From NCBI GenBank assembly GCA_030374805.1, contig JARGSG010000001.1, forward strand, positions 310,001 to 374,000: 64,000 nucleotides of DNA, given 5' to 3'. Under the pieces are notes generated by a model. The model was not told where the DNA came from, made no database searches, and was given only the letters and a program-made list of their open reading frames with translations. Positions within the stretch are counted from its first letter, which is position 1. The number at the start of each line of letters is the position of its first letter. Of the stretch, positions 33,884 to 43,020 are shown in pieces. The position numbers and the translations under genes are program-made. The DNA comes from Gracilaria gracilis. Taxonomy: Eukaryota; Rhodophyta; Florideophyceae; Gracilariales; Gracilariaceae.

Positions 33884-34035
33884 CTTGTAGTTCGCGCTAG
33901 AAAAGAGGACAGTTTCGGTTTCAATGTCCGTATCGGTCAGCTCACATGTCAGGACAGGGGACTCCCCTCGGATGGAGTCCGTTCGGTCTGTAGCTGACGG
34001 GGCGAGGCTATGCCTCTGTGGAAGAGGCGATGCCT

Positions 34036-36237
34036 CTACGCTTCCTCCTGGTCGTTTTCCTGGTGGGGAGCAGGCTCCTCAACCAGCATGACGGCCTGTG
34101 TCGGTCTTGGTGAGTACGTCTGGCGAGGCTGTCCGCCCTGGCGATATCCTACATTGTCCTTCGGGGTATCAGTTTTCCGTCCGGTCTGGTAGGCACTGTA
34201 ATAGCCTTCCTCGCGGCGTTGCTGATAATTAGCCTCCCGTACGGCCAGCAGCTTCTCCTTTAGGTCCGGGGGGAGCAACTGACAGGAGTTGGGCTCCCGC
34301 GAAAGGCAAATCCGACACGGTCTAACTGGTGCCTGCCCCTGGGGTTGCTGTACCCTGGAGCTGGCAAGACTGGGATAAGACCGAACGGACTGAGCCGGTG
34401 TTGAAGCCGAGGGCGTAAGGGGAGGCGAGGGCATGGAAGACGCGCGGGATACCGCGGGAACATGTTCCTCGTCTTCATCCGATACGGAATAGATCGATTC
34501 CGACGGGGTATCGATACTGTGAACCTTCCGGGCGGTACGAGAGGACTCTTTCCGAACGGTTGGCTTTTGAGTATCGACCCGAACGGACTGTCTACGTGAG
34601 GCACGATGGGTGTCTCCGTACGATTCCGCGTAACGGGCAAGTGCATCGTATCCGATATTGGGATGCGAGGTGAGGTGATTCCTCACCTTTGACCGTATGG
34701 CGACAAGGAGACCTTCGACGAAGATCCCCTTCAAATTCCGATCGGTAAAGACATTTCCGCAACGGAGGGCTTTCGTCCAGAGCTTCTGGGCGAATTCCGT
34801 TTCGGACATGCCTGACGCTTGGCGGTAGAGGGTGACCTCTGCGGCCGCGTCGGCAATGATCTCATCCGTTGCGTACGTGGTCAACAGAAAGTTGACTACT
34901 TCTTCGTACGTATGGAGAGACTCATCCCGAGTACGGTCGACAGCGCCAGACTCACCTTCGAGCCGAGACTGAACCAGAGCGTGCGCCGGTCCGGTCAGGA
35001 AAAACTGGAAACACCAGAGGGCTGCCCCCTCAGTGAGTCCGTTGTGGTTGCAAGCGGTTTTAAACCGCTGTAAGAAATTGAGCACCGATATCGGATCCGT
35101 CCCGGAAAAGGAATGACCCTTCATCTGGACATTCAATTTCTTTTGGTAGCGCGCAATCTTGCGCGCCACCCGCGAATTGTACGTCTGGCTCCTCCTGAGC
35201 AACCTGTACGTACCATAGTCCACCACTTTGGCGAACTTCTCGTTCAAGGGCCTAATGCGTTTTAGCATCAACCTGTCCGAACGGGAACGATACCGATCGG
35301 ACTTCCCCCTCCGTCGAGGGCTGCGGGAGTGTCGGTCGACTTCCGAATCCGTGCGGTCGTCATCCGACGATGACTCCGAAGAGTCCGAGTCCGTTCTGGC
35401 TGATCTTCGCCTTCTCTGGCGGCGACGGTCTTTCCGTTTACGGGGCGCGTCATCCGAATCGGAACTTCCGCTCGGTCTACCGCCTCTGCGGCGGCGATTC
35501 TTCCTCTCGTCGGAGGAATCTCCTGAGCTTCCGTTCGGATCGTCCTGCGGGTTGACTGGCGGGAGGTACACTCCGGTCGGACCCCTCGTTGGGCCCTTCT
35601 TCAGTTCCGGTCGGTGTTGCCTCTCGCCGCTAGTGGGTGCATTATCCGTACGGTCAATAAAAGGTTTGGGTGGGTGGGTCGGTAGCTGAGCTACCAGTGC
35701 GGCCAGTGTACTGTTCAGAGCTAACGTAGCAGGTTCCGAACGGTCTGTCTTCAGGATATTCCTGACCATATCGTGTACGATCGGTGGAATATCCTGGTGC
35801 AGAAGCACCGGGATTCGGTCCTTGAGGTACGTCTCCACTGCCATGGGGACGTGGACCTCAATTTCCGTTCGGAGACTCTGCAGGGCGTAGGGAGCGATCT
35901 CTGCCCAGAGTTCCCGTGCGGTAGTCCGTTCGGTAAGAAGTCGCGGCGCGGGGCCAGCTTCGCCCCGCGGCGTCTTCTCCGTTCCGGGAAAAGGGGAGAG
36001 GGCAGTTGCCTCGTCCTCGTTCCGTGCGGACTTTGACCTGTTACGTGCGGACCTGTCGCGGATCATCCGTTCGGGTTCCTCTGACGGCGTCACGTAGGCC
36101 GTCGCGTTGCTTCGGGTGCTTCGGCGGCCTACCGAAGCGGCATCCGAAGCGTCGCGAATTGCGACCGGTACGGACTTTGCGGTGTCTTTTTCGACCAAAG
36201 ACCCTTCGCCTATTTCTCCGTGCGGACGATGACTCAT
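34036..36237 (-). CDS. gag of the chromovirus, with SR/RS-rich region
   Basis: About 733 residues from MSHRPHGEIGEG (36237), placed just downstream of the 5' LTR. The N-terminal third is charged. A central stretch rich in Arg, Ser and Asp (RRQRRRRSARTDSDSSESSS, RHSRSPRRRGKSDRYRSRSD) resembles SR-protein tails. It is followed by the helical retrotransposon Gag core (GTDPISVLNFLQRFKTAC, ALWCFQFFLTGPAHALVQ, FAQKLWTKALRCGNVF, GIFVEGLLVAIRSKV) and a C-terminal tail with a single CRICLSREPNSC cluster instead of a standard CCHC knuckle. It reads without a break. Confidence 0.8.
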   Translation of the reverse strand: MSHRPHGEIGEGSLVEKDTAKSVPVAIRDASDAASVGRRSTRSNATAYVTPSEEPERMIRDRSARNRSKSARNEDEATALSPFPGTEKTPRGEAGPAPRLLTERTTARELWAEIAPYALQSLRTEIEVHVPMAVETYLKDRIPVLLHQDIPPIVHDMVRNILKTDRSEPATLALNSTLAALVAQLPTHPPKPFIDRTDNAPTSGERQHRPELKKGPTRGPTGVYLPPVNPQDDPNGSSGDSSDERKNRRRRGGRPSGSSDSDDAPRKRKDRRRQRRRRSARTDSDSSESSSDDDRTDSEVDRHSRSPRRRGKSDRYRSRSDRLMLKRIRPLNEKFAKVVDYGTYRLLRRSQTYNSRVARKIARYQKKLNVQMKGHSFSGTDPISVLNFLQRFKTACNHNGLTEGAALWCFQFFLTGPAHALVQSRLEGESGAVDRTRDESLHTYEEVVNFLLTTYATDEIIADAAAEVTLYRQASGMSETEFAQKLWTKALRCGNVFTDRNLKGIFVEGLLVAIRSKVRNHLTSHPNIGYDALARYAESYGDTHRASRRQSVRVDTQKPTVRKESSRTARKVHSIDTPSESIYSVSDEDEEHVPAVSRASSMPSPPLTPSASTPAQSVRSYPSLASSRVQQPQGQAPVRPCRICLSREPNSCQLLPPDLKEKLLAVREANYQQRREEGYYSAYQTGRKTDTPKDNVGYRQGGQPRQTYSPRPTQAVMLVEEPAPHQENDQEEA

Positions 36238-36315
36238 ACTGTACGTATCGGTTCCACGATCGGTTCTGCTGCTCCGTACGGTCTCGAATTTCACTTCTAA
36301 GTCGGGAGACCAATG

Positions 36316-36855
36316 TGGTATAATGCACAAAAAGGGAGAGAGTCCGAAGCGGTCTTGAGACGGGAGCGGCGGTAGCGTACAGTCTTGTGACTGTAATGAA
36401 TCCGAGCGGAAAGAAGGGGCGGAAGCACCGGGCGGTCGAGGGGAGAGTGGACGATTGGTATCACCAGGCACGTACAGGAACGTGCGGAAGGGTACGAACG
36501 GTCTGAGAAACCCAACAAAAAAGTAGCCGTGCGGTCTATCGTTAGTGCAAACTAGCGAAGAAGACGTTCGGCAGAAGATGCTTGTCATTTACGATTGGGG
36601 CCTCGGGAGATCCGAGCTACAACTAAATATCGGGTCTGGGCCCCATTACTAACTACTGTACGATCGGTCTAATTTGCACTGTCACTACCAAGTCCGTACA
36701 CGTGGCCAACTTGTACGTTCGGCCAACCCGTTCGGCACTCGATCACCAACTTGTACACGTGGCGGTGCCACTGCACCGGCCAACTGTGCACTACCCCTCC
36801 GTACGTGAACGTCCAATCGGATATACGAGCCCCGACCCGAGCCCACTATACTACA
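36316..36855 (-). repeat. 5' LTR of the chromovirus
   Basis: 540 bases; the upstream LTR for the minus-strand gag-pol. The long gag frame is open into this LTR, but the part inside it is unlikely to be translated as Gag. Confidence 0.9.
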
Positions 36856-36862
36856 CCATATT

Positions 36863-37253
36863 CGAGTGATGAATCCTGAAAGTAACTCTACATATTGCTG
36901 ATGTTTGCTTGACCGTTGTAGACAGCAGTGGCTGCTCGCACAATGTCATGTTCAGTTGGTGAACCAGTGGGGCGCTTGGCTTGAATCGACATGACAATTT
37001 CTTCGAATTTGATACATTCAAAACGGGCCTTCTTATACCTTTGTGCGATTGCACTGTCAGTACGTACAAAGAATATCGCTTTGTTGTCGGTCTTCTTGTA
37101 TTCTTTAATTAGAAGCTTATATGCGATTTCAATCTGTCCGAAGAACTTTTCACGCTTCTTTCCCGCGCCAGAAAGAGAATCTTCAGAAGCTGCAATGAAT
37201 GCGCGACAGGCATTCTTTGTTTCAATCACAGACCAGCCTTTGCCGGAGCCCAT
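36863..37253 (-). pseudogene. N-terminal part of the Myb/NAM-like Harbinger accessory gene
   Basis: The reading from 37253 (MGSGKGWSVIETKNACRAFI) gives a Myb/SANT-like trihelix region: GKGWS..E....CRAFIAASED, then IAQRYKKARFECIKFEEIV, then RPTGSPTEHDIVRAATAVYNG. This is the layout of the DNA-binding second protein of PIF/Harbinger elements and of plant NAM-associated proteins. The frame stays open further upstream without a clear start. A separate short frame near the TIR (37394-37582, MNRDRCPPPLSKEN) may be the true N-terminus, perhaps joined by an intron. An in-frame TAG at 36888-36890 stands where a Trp would be expected. The gene is then interrupted by the LTR element. Confidence 0.6.
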
Positions 37254-37619
37254 ATTGTTTGACTCGTAGTAACAGAAGTCTGGCGAAATCTCGTGAGTGA
37301 TAATCTTTCCCGATAGCAGGAACGGCTGTTGGTATATTGCAAAGCAGGAATGTGATTATATGTACATGTAGAAATTCTGTTTGGGGTATGCTTTCAATGG
37401 CGGAAAGTTTTCCCGCGAAGAGATCTAGAAAAGCGCATGCGTATAATTGGATTTAATCCAGTTGGTTCGGTATCCAAATTCGACGGATTTTGACTTTTTC
37501 CGGACGCGCTCCAATTCAATGCTGTAGCATTGGATTCGATGTTTTCTTTGGAAAGTGGCGGTGGGCATCTATCGCGATTCATTTTTTGTACTTTGGATTG
37601 AAATTGTGATTTGCATCCT

Positions 37620-37634
37620 CCGGTGGAGACACTC
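37620..37634 (-). repeat. Right TIR of the Harbinger-like element
   Basis: On the minus strand it reads GAGTGTCTCCACCGG and is followed on the plus strand by TAA, the target duplication. Confidence 0.8.
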
Positions 37635-37637
37635 TAA

Positions 37638-39438
37638 GGACGAAATGGAGATTCAGAGCACTCCAGGATTGAGCAATCCAGTTTTCTCAGAGGGAGTAGA
37701 GTTACGTAACAAATAAAGCACGTTGTATCGCAACGAAGGTACAAACTCGAAATATCTATACAAAAGTAGATATTGGATAGACGTTTTCTTTTTCTTTCCC
37801 GAATTTGTCGTATCTACCGTTGGTAACTTAGAACTTCTCAGAAGGTACCTAGAAGGTAATTTACCAACGGTAGATACGAAAAATTTGGGAAAGAAAAAGA
37901 AAACGTCTATCCTATATCTACCTTTATATAAATATTTCGAGCTTTCTTACAGATCCTTTTTCGGGATTCCGTCATTTCTACGAATGGAGTCATACTTGTC
38001 AAGCTCAGACAGCACATTCTTGTAACGTGTTCAAAGTCTCGAAAATATTGTCTTATGAGTTTCGAACATTTCGATGGAGTTGAGACACAAAATAGTTCGG
38101 CGATTTGAGGCAAAAGGACTTGTTTCGCACCAACACATTCGCTCTTTTCGGTTACGCTCACTTTCCCCACCGTCCTAAAAACCTAAGGCGTCCTCATCAT
38201 ACATAGCCTCAACTAGGAAAAAGAGCTTTGGCTTTTTGTTTGGCTTGTAGAGGCTTCTGGCCTCTAAATACATACAATGACCTATAGTGCATCCTCAAGA
38301 AAACCTAGCCACTAGCTCAGAATGTGCGTGCGTGTTATATTCGTCTGGAAAATGTTCGTAATGCCTTGACAGAAACACGGAAGTTTCGCCAATTATCAAG
38401 AGCAGAATAGCCAATGTTTCAAAGAAAAGAAGATGAAAAAATAAACTAATGGGATATCTAGTCTTAGACTAAAAGGATCTCAAACTTTTTCAGAGAACCT
38501 TCAACTTGTGCAATATTATTGTTGTGTTGAAATCCAGCATGCAGTTCACTGAACTGATTCACTACGTTTGCACATTATCGCAGTGGAAATGTCAGAAATT
38601 GTTTTCTTCATATCGTGTTATTCATGTATTACGTGTACACGATACCAGACACGTTCTGTAAGAAACTGCGGCATGGATGCTTGGCGGACTCATTTACCCT
38701 TGTATCTGTGTGGAAAGATAACGAGGGTAGATACGTACTAAATGTTTGAGCATCCAACTTCGAGGGTTCTCGTGCAAATGGTCCTCGACTTCAGCAACTT
38801 TCCGGTATCTCTGTAACAGAGACCTCATCTGAACTTCAGATTCTGAAGTTGACACAGAGCTAGGTAAGAGCGCTAGGAACGTTAACGCTACCCTTAAGAG
38901 GACCTATCATTTGAGCGCATCAACTTGCAGGCAACAAATCACTGAGGACGTAGGTAGGCTACGAGAACCGTTTTCCCTTACTGTATAACGTTATGAAGCA
39001 AAAAGCGAGCTACACGATGGTAAACCAGCTCGTCAATATGGGTTACAACGGTAAAGGTTAGCCAAGCTCTTGTGAGACCTGGTCCTATTGACCCATGAAT
39101 ACAGCTCACGTCACGAAGTAATCCACAGTTGCCAGTGCACATGGAGTTGAACTGGTTAATTAGTCCTCCTTGCGTGCCACTCATGAGGACGTTTGTTGCA
39201 CACAATGTGTTGACTCGCATCTCACACTTCTTACAGAATTTTGGGGCTCAATCTCAAGTTGAGATTCTCAACCAGTATCCAGTGGATACTATCCACTGCG
39301 CGGTGGCATCTCGCCTCTTTCTCCTTTGAACCTCTCGAAAACTGCATACAGGAGGCGTGCCGCAGAGCAATGGTCCTCCTATCGCCTTCTAACTTGGTCG
39401 ATAGGTGTCTCTACTACTAAGATTTCTGCGTTGGCGTG
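37638..39438. other. Gene-poor spacer with a long hairpin
   Basis: No supportable gene. The main feature is the foldback at 37743-37945, listed separately. The rest is ordinary spacer up to the cupin promoter. Confidence 0.5.
37743..37945. repeat. Long imperfect inverted repeat (foldback)
   Basis: Two arms of roughly 83 bases (37743-37826 and 37861-37945) are inverted copies of each other with scattered mismatches, around a loop of about 35 bases. The inner arm ends carry TACCGTTGGT (37815-37824) and ACCAACGGTA (37863-37872), next to gtatc/gatac. The outer ends are around aaactcgaaata and tatttcgagctt. No flanking target duplication was seen. It could be a MITE-like foldback, a hairpin RNA source, or an inverted local duplication. 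Confidence 0.75.
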
Positions 39439-39446
39439 TATAAAAG
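39439..39446 (+). promoter_or_regulatory. TATA box of the cupin gene
   Basis: TATAAAAG, about 112 bases upstream of the start codon at 39558. Confidence 0.65.
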
Positions 39447-39557
39447 AAACATGAACATGAGACCACTGACCGCCAACTCCATCATTCGCCCACCGCTCAC
39501 AACCCGTAACCCGCAAACACAACTTCCACAACTCGATTTCACTGGACAGTAACCAAC

Positions 39558-40067
39558 ATGAAAACTACCATTCTCGCTATCCTCTCCATGGTCGGCTACT
39601 TTGCCTTCGCGACGGCATCGATTCCGAGCTTTCTCACTCAGACGAACACTGAAATCCGTTCTCAACTAGCCGACAGCGATTTCCGCATCAACCCAGAAGA
39701 AGGCGTAGCAATTGACACCCCCAACTTCCGAGTAAGAATTGCCGATTTGACCAACTTTCCGGCTCTCGGTGGACAAGATGTGCAGACTCAAATCGTTAGG
39801 GTTACTCTCAAAGCCAGACAGACGTTTATTCCTCACTATCATCCGAGAGGTACTGAAGTCCTTAACGCTCTTCGTGGAAAATTCCGTGTCACTTTCAAGT
39901 TTGAGGGATTGAACCCGCGAACGGTTACGAATGTGATTCGCGCTGGAGAGTCTACTGTTTTCCCGCAGGGTCTCATTCATGAGACGGTGTGTATTAGCCA
40001 CCGTGATTGCCAGTTTCTTTCCACATTCAACTCTGCAGACCCTGGACTAGTGCCGGTAAACCTTTAA
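39558..40067 (+). CDS. Secreted germin-like cupin
   Basis: 169 residues. A signal peptide (about 1-20, KTTILAILSMVGYFAFATAS) leads into one cupin beta-barrel. Cupin motif 1 is FIPHYHPRGTEVLNALRG, with H93, H95 and E100 as metal ligands. Motif 2 is FPQGLIHETV, with H141 as the fourth. These are the Mn-binding residues of germins and spherulins. The length is a little under the usual 200-220 of plant germins, and the Asn that normally ends motif 2 is absent. Family members are extracellular and include oxalate oxidase, superoxide dismutase and inactive structural forms. The reaction here cannot be chosen from sequence. The start is the first Met after the TATA box. Confidence 0.88.
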   Translation: MKTTILAILSMVGYFAFATASIPSFLTQTNTEIRSQLADSDFRINPEEGVAIDTPNFRVRIADLTNFPALGGQDVQTQIVRVTLKARQTFIPHYHPRGTEVLNALRGKFRVTFKFEGLNPRTVTNVIRAGESTVFPQGLIHETVCISHRDCQFLSTFNSADPGLVPVNL

Positions 40068-40914
40068 GAGGATAAGACTTCAAACACAACGACGTCCTTA
40101 CGTACAATTAAACCAAAAAAGTCTTCTTCGTGACTCTTTTGCAAGTATCCACTCTTTGCCAAGCATGTTGCCGGCGCGTATCGTAGGCGATCCAAGAGTA
40201 TCGATTGGCAATAAACACGTCAAGTATTCTCGGATTCCTGAACTCCAGAATTGGAGCCGACGAATGGGCAAACGACCTATGTGCCCGGCGTTCGTCTAGA
40301 TGACACAGGGCTCAAGATCTGACAACAAGAATTAACGTTGCAGCCACGAAACGTTGCTCGTTTGCTCGAACGCACGACGTGTAGATAATCTTACGAGGTG
40401 GAATGAGGCTAAGACATGGCTATTTCGTTACTCGTTGCCGCTGATGTACGTTCTGCGCCTTGACAAGTTCACGAGTTCACGCTATGTGTGACGGTGGATT
40501 TGGAACTAGACCGTGCCCGTGATGTCAGGCCGAGAAGGCAACCATGCGGTGGCGCAGCAGTAACCCACCTCCAAAGATAGCCAGCGAGGAGCATTGGCCA
40601 CGAAGGTACAGTAAGGTTAATGTGGGTAACTTGGTAGATACCGGTAGCGTTCCTATCCTCCATCATCAGTGCGGTTGCCTGTGGATATCAATGCCCACGT
40701 GGAAAACCAAATTCTCACCGAAACCCAAAATCTTGTCGAGCTTTCTACGTCGGCGAGCTCGGAAGAGCGACTTGCCTGTCGTCATTGTCACGATGTGGAA
40801 CGACTCTCCGCTCTCAAGATTGGTACGCTACAAGGTACCTAAGACGAATCGTTCACGCCTGTGGACAGGCGACCCCCATACAGCTGATTTCAAACGCATC
40901 CCGTAACGCATTTC
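40068..40914. other. Spacer
   Basis: No supportable gene between the cupin and GMC genes, both on the plus strand. Short frames here lack any coding signal. Confidence 0.5.
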
Positions 40915-42741
40915 ATGCGTGGAGACGCCATCAACGCTTCGTCGTCTCAGTCAAACACTGCGCCCTACACGACACCTCATGATGAATCCCCTCCATCACA
41001 GCCGGCTTCACAACCTCATCTGGAGCCACGGCGCCATGGATATTCCTATATCTTGAGCCCGACGCGCAGAGTCTGTATTGTTCTCAGTGTGCTTCTAGCG
41101 TTCATCATCATGATTGCTGTAGTCTTGGCGCTTGTTTTCGCGCTTTCGGGCAGGTCGGATGGTTTGGACGAGCGTCCAGACAATTGGGATTATGTCCTTG
41201 TAGGAGCAGGGACTTCAGGGTGTGTTTTGGCTTCTCGGATTTGTGCTGCTTTTCCTGATCGCCGCGTTTTGCTGTTGGAACGGGGTGCTCTTCGTTCAGA
41301 CGAAACCGATTTCCTTGTCAGGGCGCCGAGAAAGTTGTTTGATTTGTGGTCTGATCGTTCTGCAACAGAAGCGTATGACTCTGAGCCCGATGAAGGTCTG
41401 CAGGGACGTTCTACTACCGTGCTTACGGGCATTACTATGGGTGGTTCTTCCAGCGTAAACGGTATGCAATGGACTGTTCCACTTCCAGGTACCGTTGAGA
41501 CATGGGGCATTAACGGCCTTGACACGGAACGTGCCGATATGTACTATCGAAAGGCTTACGAGAAGGTCGAATACTCGACACCTGCCCGTCCGTTGCAGTA
41601 TGCTCAGGATTACATCGATGCAGGAATTCGTGCTGGGTTTGAGCCGAATGACGACCCTTTTAAGCAACCGTTGGAATCAGTTTGGCAAAACTTTATGAAC
41701 ATCAATGATGAGTTTCGACGAAACGATGCTTGTGCCGCTTATTTAGAACCGGTACAAGGCACCATATGTGCGGACAACTTGAGGGTTATGCAAGGTCAGA
41801 CGGCCTCCAAAATCATATTTTCCCGCACTCGGCGTGATGACAGGCTAATTGCTATAGCGGTTGAAACCATTGATTCAGTGAACCAAGACGTAACGATGAG
41901 ACATGTTGCACGTCGTCAGATAATTGTTACGGCTGGTCCTTACGGGTCCGCGCAGCTTTTGCAGTTGTCTGGTATTGGGCCCAAATCGACGTTGGACGCT
42001 GCTGGAATCGAACAGGTACTTGATCTGCCTGTGGGTGAGCAATGCGTGGGACGTGCAGCGGCTGGTATATCCTCCACGTTCAACGGCGTGCCAGATGAAG
42101 AAGTCAATGACGTGACGCTCGTAAATTCCCCAGAACAACGCGAGATTTGGGACAGAGGAGACGGTGGTGTACTGGGAACTCCCGTAACCGCTTCAAATGG
42201 ACGAGCTGGAGAGGATGGTTACTTCAATTCTGGGTTCGTCCCATTCTTCCCTGGTGCTCCTCAACTTCGTACAAACTGTTTCCACAACACGAATAACACT
42301 GCTACTGTTCGTGTACGTGATGCTAACGCCTTCAGTACTCCGCGTGTGAAGCTCAATTTGCTGAGGGATATTGAGGACGTACGAAAACTACAAAGGTGTC
42401 TGCAGAAGATTGTGACTATTCATAACAGCTTCCCAGAAGAGTTTAACATGACGCTGACGCAGCCTGTAAATGGGGTGATAGATGAGGAGTACATTCGAAG
42501 CACAGCGAATACGGGCGCTCATTTTGTGGGTTGTTGTGGTGTGGGCGGCGTACTTGACGGCGATTTGAGGGTGAAGGGTACCTTGGGACTCAGAGTTGTA
42601 GATGCCTCGTCACTGAGAACTATGCCGCGTTCGTCGGGCCCCGCGGCATCTGTGCTGATGTTGGCGGAGTTTATGGCACATATTATTCGTACGGAAGCAC
42701 CTGAGCGAGGACGCGTGCGTTGTTGGGGGCGTTGTGAATGA
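40915..42741 (+). CDS. Membrane-anchored GMC oxidoreductase
   Basis: 608 residues. A Ser/Pro-rich cytosolic N-terminus is followed by a membrane span at about 52-78 (VCIVLSVLLAFIIMIAVVLALVFAL), making it a likely type II protein with the enzyme outside or lumenal. The FAD-binding dinucleotide fold is DYVLVGAGTSGCVLA. GMC signature 1 is MGGSSSVNGMQW and signature 2 is GPYGSAQLLQLSGIGP. The C-terminal substrate domain ends GLRVVDASSLRTMPRSSGPAASVLMLAE. GMC enzymes oxidise alcohols (glucose, choline, aryl or fatty alcohols) with FAD. The first catalytic His appears kept (GAHFVGCC). The second His/Asn usually found in SGN(P/H)xA seems lost, since the text reads SGPAA, so activity is uncertain. 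The substrate is not predictable. Confidence 0.9.
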   Translation: MRGDAINASSSQSNTAPYTTPHDESPPSQPASQPHLEPRRHGYSYILSPTRRVCIVLSVLLAFIIMIAVVLALVFALSGRSDGLDERPDNWDYVLVGAGTSGCVLASRICAAFPDRRVLLLERGALRSDETDFLVRAPRKLFDLWSDRSATEAYDSEPDEGLQGRSTTVLTGITMGGSSSVNGMQWTVPLPGTVETWGINGLDTERADMYYRKAYEKVEYSTPARPLQYAQDYIDAGIRAGFEPNDDPFKQPLESVWQNFMNINDEFRRNDACAAYLEPVQGTICADNLRVMQGQTASKIIFSRTRRDDRLIAIAVETIDSVNQDVTMRHVARRQIIVTAGPYGSAQLLQLSGIGPKSTLDAAGIEQVLDLPVGEQCVGRAAAGISSTFNGVPDEEVNDVTLVNSPEQREIWDRGDGGVLGTPVTASNGRAGEDGYFNSGFVPFFPGAPQLRTNCFHNTNNTATVRVRDANAFSTPRVKLNLLRDIEDVRKLQRCLQKIVTIHNSFPEEFNMTLTQPVNGVIDEEYIRSTANTGAHFVGCCGVGGVLDGDLRVKGTLGLRVVDASSLRTMPRSSGPAASVLMLAEFMAHIIRTEAPERGRVRCWGRCE

Positions 42742-43020
42742 AGTTCATGGAGATCTTTTCAGCAATGTCTCTAGACGAGAGTTTTCTATACGAAGAGTTG
42801 GTTAGTGTACTAAGAGCAGACCGATTTATGACCGCCTTACGAGGGCGACTACGCGCGCTGCCCCATTGTTCGCCAGGTTTAGTGTTGTTCATTTGAACCG
42901 CTCTTGTGCTGGACACTCCGCAACGACAATCATACGAATAGAACGCGAGTTCGATGCGTCACAGGAAAGCTAGTTACCGGCAATGTCGCTTACGAGAACA
43001 AGGCAGTCACCTTTTAGTTG

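Larger units (their letters stand above)
25679..36855 (-). mobile_element. Ty3-type chromovirus LTR retrotransposon with antisense cassette
   Basis: An 11.18-kb LTR element reading on the minus strand, inserted in the Harbinger gene. Both flanks show CCATATT (25672-25678 and 36856-36862), a 7-base match where 5 is usual for the family. A primer-binding-like site (on plus, gtcgggagacca, 36301-36312) and a purine tract next to the 3' LTR (around 26220-26231) fit. Part order: gag (about 36.2-34.0 kb), protease, reverse transcriptase, RNase H, zinc-finger integrase and C-terminal chromodomain (about 33.9-29.9 kb). Between integrase and 3' LTR lies a block coding on the opposite strand (27.4-29.6 kb). 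Gag looks whole, pol has about two breaks and the antisense block about one. The LTRs differ by about seven substitutions in 540 bases (about 1.3%), so insertion is geologically recent. Confidence 0.92.
24621..37634 (-). mobile_element. PIF/Harbinger-like DNA transposon split by a nested chromovirus
   Basis: Terminal inverted repeats GAGTGTCTCCACCGG (15 bases, perfect) lie at 24621-24635 and, inverted, at 37620-37634. Both are flanked by TAA (24618-24620 and 37635-37637), the three-base target duplication typical of PIF/Harbinger. A second shared block (TTCAATCCAAA) lies just inside both ends. Without the nested LTR element it would be about 1.8 kb. It carries one broken Myb/NAM-like gene on the minus strand and no recognisable DDE transposase, so it looks like a non-autonomous derivative that kept only the accessory DNA-binding protein. 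Confidence 0.75.

Noticed and set aside
36238-36588. Extension of chromovirus Gag into the 5' LTR
   Set aside because: Open by chance within the LTR; the same frame exists in the other LTR without Gag following. The Met at 36237 is better placed.
37723-38025. 100-codon plus-strand frame
   Set aside because: It lies entirely across the long foldback; the reading is a by-product of the inverted repeat.
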